Source: Nitrososphaera sp035547955
Lineage (GTDB): Archaea > Thermoproteota > Nitrososphaeria > Nitrososphaerales > Nitrososphaeraceae
DNA length: 11,024 nucleotides
Assembly (NCBI GenBank): GCA_035547955.1
Contig: DASZTR010000146.1
Span: 1 to 11,024, forward strand
Direction of reading: 5' to 3'
The notes below the pieces were generated by a model, which saw nothing but the letters and a program-made list of their open reading frames with translations, was not told the origin of the DNA and ran no database searches. This document shows, piece after piece, positions 8,292 to 11,024 of the stretch (the stretch's first letter is position 1; every line of letters begins with the position of its first letter). A program made the position numbers and the translations under genes.

Positions 8292-8330
8292 GCGTGCTTT
8301 TTCGGTAGGTCGCCCGAAATGAGTACACGC
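8292..8330. repeat. Two-tier inverted repeat in the divergent rpoH / surface-protein gap
   Basis: Outer arms GCGTG (8292-8296) and CACGC (8326-8330) enclose inner arms TTCGG (8301-8305) and CCGAA (8314-8318). All ten base pairs are perfect, with an 8-base central loop and unequal internal gaps of 4 and 7 bases. It lies between the two divergent TATA boxes, outside any gene. It could be a regulator binding site or chance. The rest of the 8196-8399 gap holds only the promoters listed here. Confidence 0.35.
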
Positions 8331-8352
8331 GTTGAAGTTTCTGCACAAAAAG

Positions 8353-8360
8353 GATAAATA
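8353..8360 (+). promoter_or_regulatory. Probable TATA box for the PEFG surface-protein gene
   Basis: GATAAATA preceded by a purine-rich AAAAAG element (BRE-like). A start about 25 bases downstream (about 8380-8385) leaves a leader of about 15-20 bases before the ATG at 8400. A second A/T motif, AAATATA at 8368-8374, is closer to the ATG and would give a nearly leaderless message. Confidence 0.45.
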
Positions 8361-8399
8361 GTAACGGAAATATAGCGTGTTAGGTGTGCATGAGGGATA

Positions 8400-9206
8400 A
8401 TGGAGTATAAAGCGTACGCACTAATGGCAATATTGCTGGCATCTGTTGCGGCTATTGGCACGTTTGGCTCTGCATATGCACAAAGCAGTGGCCTTAGTGT
8501 CAAGACAGACAAGACAGATTACAGCGCAGGCGACACCATCACTATCTCTGGAAACGTCGGCGTAACCCCGACAGGCCAGCCACTCGTTCTTCAGGTGTAC
8601 AACCCACAAGGTGCAGGATACAGGTTTGACCAAGTCACTGTTGCTGCAGATGGATCGTACACTTATCCGTTGAAGGTCGGCGGCCCACTGGGCATAAGCG
8701 GCACGTACAGGACAGTAGTCAGCTACAACGGCGTTTCAAAGGAAACAACATTCAACTTCACTGCAGGACAACCAGAAAAAGTCAAGCTGATGATCGACGG
8801 CAAGGCATATGACATCAATTACACAATAGTAGGCGGCACAGTCAAGAGCCTGACAGGAGATCCAAAGACATCAACAATCACTGCAATGATTACTGCAAAT
8901 GCTGATGGAAACCTGACAATCCAGCTTCCAAGGAACATCGCGGACTCTAAGAAGACGAATAACACGGACGATGAATTTGGCATCTTTGTCGACAACATCG
9001 ACGAGTTTGCTGACGACGATCACGGCCAAACCGTAAGAACCCTGACCATCCCGTTCACGGCGCAGTCTGAACAGATTGACATCGTGGGCACATTCGTGGT
9101 TCCAGAGTTCGGTGCAATCGCCGCAATCGTCCTCGCTGTAGCAATCGTCGGCATAATCGTTGCCACGACAAGATACAGCAAGTTCAGTTTCGTGCCAAAG
9201 ATGTAA
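8400..9206 (+). CDS. Secreted, membrane-anchored protein with PEFG C-terminal sorting signal
   Basis: This is a 268-residue cell-surface protein of unknown specific role. Residues 1-27 form a Sec signal peptide (hydrophobic AILLASVAAIG core, likely cleaved after AYA at 27). Residues about 31-122 look like an Ig-like/macroglobulin-like beta-sandwich (DKTDYSAGDTITISGNV, then the YRTVVSYNG strand). Residues about 125-233 form a second beta-rich region with an acidic stretch at 189-207, which might bind cations. P235-E-F-G238 is followed by a hydrophobic helix to about 256 and a short basic tail: the PEFG-CTERM arrangement of Thaumarchaeota, thought to be processed by an archaeosortase-like enzyme. 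There are four N-glycosylation sequons (N119, N140, N171, N187). The gene stands alone, divergent from rpoH, with its own promoter and terminator. The ATG at 8400 gives a complete signal peptide; the upstream GAGGG is very close, so the ribosome-binding site is weak. No enzyme motif is seen. Confidence 0.88.
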   Translation: MEYKAYALMAILLASVAAIGTFGSAYAQSSGLSVKTDKTDYSAGDTITISGNVGVTPTGQPLVLQVYNPQGAGYRFDQVTVAADGSYTYPLKVGGPLGISGTYRTVVSYNGVSKETTFNFTAGQPEKVKLMIDGKAYDINYTIVGGTVKSLTGDPKTSTITAMITANADGNLTIQLPRNIADSKKTNNTDDEFGIFVDNIDEFADDDHGQTVRTLTIPFTAQSEQIDIVGTFVVPEFGAIAAIVLAVAIVGIIVATTRYSKFSFVPKM

Positions 9207-9208
9207 GA

Positions 9209-9258
9209 AGAGAAGGCCAAAAGCCTCTCTTTTTCCTTTTTTCATTTTTCTTTTTTTT
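9209..9258 (+). terminator. Hairpin plus T-run terminator of the surface-protein gene
   Basis: AGAG-A-AGGC (9209-9217) pairs with GCCT-CTCT (9223-9230) across a CAAAA loop, with one bulged A. It is followed by long T runs to 9258. It begins 3 bases after the stop codon. The T-rich tract alone would suffice in archaea; the stem makes the call stronger. Confidence 0.75.
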
Positions 9259-9297
9259 CAAAAATATGACATTCAAAAGATAAACAAAATTTAAAGA
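9259..9297 (-). terminator. T-rich terminator stretch after tRNA-His
   Basis: Directly downstream of the tRNA 3' end on the minus strand the sequence is T-rich with TTTT and TTTTT runs (TTTAAATTTTG, TTTATCTTTTG, ATTTTTG). It probably ends the tRNA transcript and lies back to back with the plus-strand terminator of the converging gene. Confidence 0.5.
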
Positions 9298-9414
9298 TGG
9301 GGCCTTCGGAGGGATTTGAACCCTCCTCAAGCGGTGTCTGCCGCTGAAATCCTATTTCAGAACGCACGCACAGTCCACAGCCGCCTATACTCACCAGGCT
9401 ATACTACGAAGGCC
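9298..9414 (-). tRNA. tRNA-His (anticodon GTG) with intron
   Basis: On the minus strand the acceptor GCCTTCG (9413-9407) pairs with CGAAGGC (9308-9302). A G at 9414 faces discriminator C at 9301, the G-1:C73 pair that is the identity mark of histidine tRNA. CCA is encoded at 9300-9298. The D arm is 9404-9387. The anticodon stem GGCGG (9385-9381) pairs with CCGCT (9334-9330), one pair being G:U. The loop CTGTGGA carries anticodon GTG at 9378-9376. The T arm is GAGGG / TTCAAAT / CCCTC. The variable loop is short (4 bases). The anticodon loop is broken by a 39-base intron between positions 37 and 38. It would read the His codons CAC and CAU. Mature length without the intron is about 74 plus G-1 and CCA. 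Confidence 0.92.
9336..9374 (-). other. tRNA-His intron (39 bases, canonical 37/38 position)
   Basis: The pre-tRNA can form a bulge-helix-bulge substrate for the archaeal splicing endonuclease. Loop bases 32-35 (CTGT) pair with GCAG near the intron 3' end, with one G:U pair. The bulge GGA is cut after GG at 9375, and the bulge ACA is cut after AC at 9336. Inside the intron, CTGAAAT (9360-9354) and ATTTCAG (9350-9344) form a 7-bp hairpin with an AGG loop. The 5' inner helix is weak, so the motif may be a relaxed one. Confidence 0.8.
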
Positions 9415-9437
9415 GCCAGTGCAATCTGCAGAAAGCA

Positions 9438-9450
9438 CAGTATATAATCG
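9438..9450 (-). promoter_or_regulatory. TATA-box promoter of tRNA-His
   Basis: The minus strand reads CGATTATATACTG. The TATA core at about 9441-9447 is 27-33 bases upstream of the tRNA 5' end at 9414, which places the transcription start at or just before the tRNA. The box lies in the 49-base gap between the NIF3-family stop codon and the tRNA. Confidence 0.65.
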
Positions 9451-9463
9451 TTCGATTATACCC

Positions 9464-10303
9464 TCACTTAGAAGGCAATAGCCCTATCCTGACTGTTTCA
9501 ACACCCATTTCCATTTCCAGCTTGTCGGCAAGCCCATTCAGGCCAAGCGAGTCGCCTGCCAGATGACCCAAGACGACCAGGTTCCCTGGCAGTTTTTCCT
9601 CGCGCATTTTCACCAGGTCGCCATAGTCGACGTGCAAATAGATGACGGTATCGACACCATGCTGGAAATACGCCTTGGCGACAGAATAGCCACCGTTGGT
9701 GCCCGCTGCTATCACAAGCGCCCAGTGGCCGGCCCTATTCTTTTCGCTCCCATGCCTCACCTGCACCCTAGTTTCTGCGTGGCGGAACTCGGGTATCTTG
9801 CTGACAGATTCTATAATGTCAGAGACATATTCTGTCTTGCTGGACTCTATCTTGGCAAGGATGGCCTTCCTCATGTACTCGTCGCAGGGCTGGTGTATGT
9901 TGACAAGGGGCATCCTCAGTGCCTTGGCTGCGCCTACCACGTCATCATAAATGTTGGCATGTGTCTTTGTCTCCACCCTCTCTTTCAGTTTCGCTGTAGC
10001 TTCCAGGGCGACCTTTTTTGGCACGCCGTGCTCTACCATATAGTCGACGTGCCTGTCAAAGACCTTGTAAAAGTTGACTGCGGCTACCCCGATCGGGTGA
10101 TGCGCGATTACAGCGTCGCACCCGAGGTTCTTTGCGAGCAGGAGCTCAGCAGTTCCGACGTCGATTGCTATCAATACTTTCCTGATGTTTTTGCCCCTGA
10201 CGTGTACCATACTGTCCGCAGGCAACCTTTTCCACCCTGCAAGCGCAAGGCCTGCCTTCATTATCTGTTCCGTGTCAACAACGCCGGTCGTCGCCACTAC
10301 CAT
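9464..10303 (-). CDS. NIF3/DUF34-family dinuclear-metal-centre protein
   Basis: This 279-residue protein matches the NIF3 (YbgI, once called GTP cyclohydrolase I type 2) family in length and motifs. Near the N-terminus, IAIDVGTAELLLAKNLGCDAV ends at AHHP with H68 and H69, the family's metal-binding His pair, and D48 lies upstream. H115 in HANIYDD takes the place of the usual HTNxD. Near the C-terminus GHLAGD has H247 and D251, where the family normally has GHxxTE with a glutamate. Members are cytosolic, hexameric and bind two metal ions; the biochemical role is unsettled. The gene is upstream of tRNA-His on the same strand and divergent from taw1. The ATG at 10303 has no ribosome-binding site, which fits a short leader from the TATA-like box at 10334-10341. 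A downstream ATG at codon 15 would cut into the likely first helix. Confidence 0.85.
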   Translation of the reverse strand: MVVATTGVVDTEQIMKAGLALAGWKRLPADSMVHVRGKNIRKVLIAIDVGTAELLLAKNLGCDAVIAHHPIGVAAVNFYKVFDRHVDYMVEHGVPKKVALEATAKLKERVETKTHANIYDDVVGAAKALRMPLVNIHQPCDEYMRKAILAKIESSKTEYVSDIIESVSKIPEFRHAETRVQVRHGSEKNRAGHWALVIAAGTNGGYSVAKAYFQHGVDTVIYLHVDYGDLVKMREEKLPGNLVVLGHLAGDSLGLNGLADKLEMEMGVETVRIGLLPSK

Positions 10304-10330
10304 TAGCCAGCAGAAGAGGTGACACAGTGC

Positions 10331-10341
10331 AAAATTTAAAT
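10331..10341. promoter_or_regulatory. Shared palindromic TATA-like box between the NIF3-family gene and taw1
   Basis: The sequence AAAATTTAAAT contains the perfect palindrome ATTTAAAT (10334-10341). Its centre is about 29 bases before the taw1 ATG (10367) and about 35 bases before the NIF3-family ATG (10303). It can therefore serve as box A on both strands, giving leaderless or very short-leader transcripts. No other A/T-rich motif is present in the 63-base gap. Confidence 0.55.
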
Positions 10342-10366
10342 CTGATCCGGCCTTTTCCTTTTCAGG

Positions 10367-11024
10367 ATGAGCTGCTCCGACGAATATTTCACTTCATCGT
10401 CACATTTGACAGGCGATGACAATAATAATGGTCTCATACAGATAACGCCAAAAGTCAAGGAGAGACTCAGAAAAGCTAAGTACGGGGTATACAACCACTC
10501 AGCCGTGGAGCTGTGCCACTGGACGAAAAAGTCGTTTGCAAATGAGGGCACGTGCTACAAGCACAAGTTCTACGGCATTTCCACTCATCAATGCATGGAA
10601 ATGACTCCTGCTGCAATGAACTGCGAGAACAGATGCGTCTACTGCTGGCGACCTGCAGAATTCTACGACACGCTTGAAATGCCGGAGCAGATGGTGGACG
10701 AGCCCGAAGTCATCGTCCAGAACCTGATGGCCGAGCGCAAGAGGCTGATCAACGGGTTTTACGGCAGGTCCAAGAATGATAGGGCCAAGCTTGACGAGTC
10801 GCTCTTGCCAGCGCACTATGCCATTTCGCTTTCCGGCGAACCCACGATGTATCCCAAACTGCCGCAGCTGATAAGGTACCTAAAGACGCTAAAAGCCACA
10901 AAATCCATTTTTCTCGTGACAAATGGCCAAGAGCCGGACATGCTACGCAAGCTTGTCCAAGAGGATGCACTCCCGACGCAGATATATCTATCGACAAACG
11001 CGTCGAACAAGAAAATGTTTTTGC
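10367..11024 (+). CDS. taw1: tRNA 4-demethylwyosine synthase (radical SAM), cut by the window edge
   Basis: The plus-strand frame from the ATG at 10367 is open to the right edge (219 complete codons; full archaeal proteins are roughly 300-350). The radical SAM cysteines C86, C90, C93 appear in CENRCVYCWRP. Three more cysteines, C50, C63 and C76, are spaced 13 and 13 residues apart, matching the second iron-sulphur cluster of archaeal TYW1. Family blocks LCHWTKKSF, CYKHKFYGI, HQCMEMTPA and the SAM-binding SLSGEPTMYP are present. K65, two residues after C63, sits where a pyruvate-binding lysine has been proposed. The enzyme condenses N1-methylguanosine-37 of tRNA-Phe with two carbons of pyruvate to make the tricyclic imG-14 base, the first wyosine step after Trm5. 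It is divergent from the NIF3-family gene. Residues 1-25 are an unconserved, Ser/Asn/Asp-rich leader; the start has no ribosome-binding site, fitting a leaderless message. Confidence 0.93.
   Translation, partial: MSCSDEYFTSSSHLTGDDNNNGLIQITPKVKERLRKAKYGVYNHSAVELCHWTKKSFANEGTCYKHKFYGISTHQCMEMTPAAMNCENRCVYCWRPAEFYDTLEMPEQMVDEPEVIVQNLMAERKRLINGFYGRSKNDRAKLDESLLPAHYAISLSGEPTMYPKLPQLIRYLKTLKATKSIFLVTNGQEPDMLRKLVQEDALPTQIYLSTNASNKKMFL

Noticed and set aside
8192..8512. Minus-strand open frame across the divergent promoter region
   Set aside because: It covers both TATA boxes and the surface protein's signal-peptide coding region, and its product has no recognisable features.
9284..9297. TTTAAATTTTG as a TATA box
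   Set aside because: It sits directly downstream of the tRNA on the minus strand, where a T-rich terminator is expected, and no gene starts within 25-40 bases on either strand.
9563..10306. Plus-strand open frame (247 residues) opposite the NIF3-family gene
   Set aside because: The minus strand carries family motifs (HHP, GH) and a sensible start. The plus reading is rich in Cys, His and Tyr with no coherent domain, typical of an antisense shadow.
10499..10997. Minus-strand open frames opposite taw1
   Set aside because: The plus strand has clear radical SAM motifs through the same interval.
1..11024. Mobile elements, CRISPR arrays or defence genes
   Set aside because: No transposase, integrase, direct-repeat array, attachment site or defence-type domain is visible; the tRNA 3' end has no adjoining partial duplicate within the window.

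Overview
The window suggests a thaumarchaeon (ammonia-oxidising archaeon type), most likely a soil-type Nitrososphaera relative. The signs are archaeal TATA-box promoters, archaeal RNA polymerase genes, an RNA polymerase A subunit encoded by one unsplit gene, a secreted protein with the thaumarchaeal PEFG C-terminal sorting signal, an archaeal wyosine-pathway enzyme, an intron-containing tRNA and a moderate to high G+C content. The lineage is inferred from gene content only; no search was run.

Positions 1-8147, minus strand: the conserved archaeal transcription/translation cluster, read in the order rpoH, rpoB, rpoA, rpl30e, nusA. The spacers between rpoH, rpoB, rpoA and rpl30e are 9, 38 and 5 bases, and each downstream gene has a purine-rich ribosome-binding site, so these four form one operon. 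A strong TATA box near 8235-8243 drives it. After rpl30e comes a pyrimidine/T-rich stretch and a possible separate promoter for nusA, which is cut by the left edge. Two start sites need care: rpoA starts at 4497 (the longer reading to 4653 runs back into rpoB), and rpoH probably starts at a TTG at 8147 behind a perfect AGGAGGT.

Positions 8148-9300: a divergent intergenic region with promoters for both directions and a two-tier inverted repeat, then a plus-strand gene for a signal-peptide, beta-sandwich, PEFG-anchored cell-surface protein, closed by a hairpin plus T-run terminator. It converges on a minus-strand tRNA gene, whose T-rich downstream stretch fills the rest of the gap.

Positions 9298-11024: tRNA-His (anticodon GTG) on the minus strand, with encoded G-1, encoded CCA and a 39-base intron at the canonical 37/38 site. 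Upstream on the same strand is a NIF3/DUF34-family metal-binding protein. It is divergent from taw1 (tRNA 4-demethylwyosine synthase), which is cut by the right edge. The two share a short intergenic region with one palindromic TATA-like box.

Most of the window is highly conserved housekeeping DNA. I found no clear novel system. The points worth a second look are the gene architecture, start sites, the tRNA intron junction, the NIF3 ligand change and the divergent promoters.
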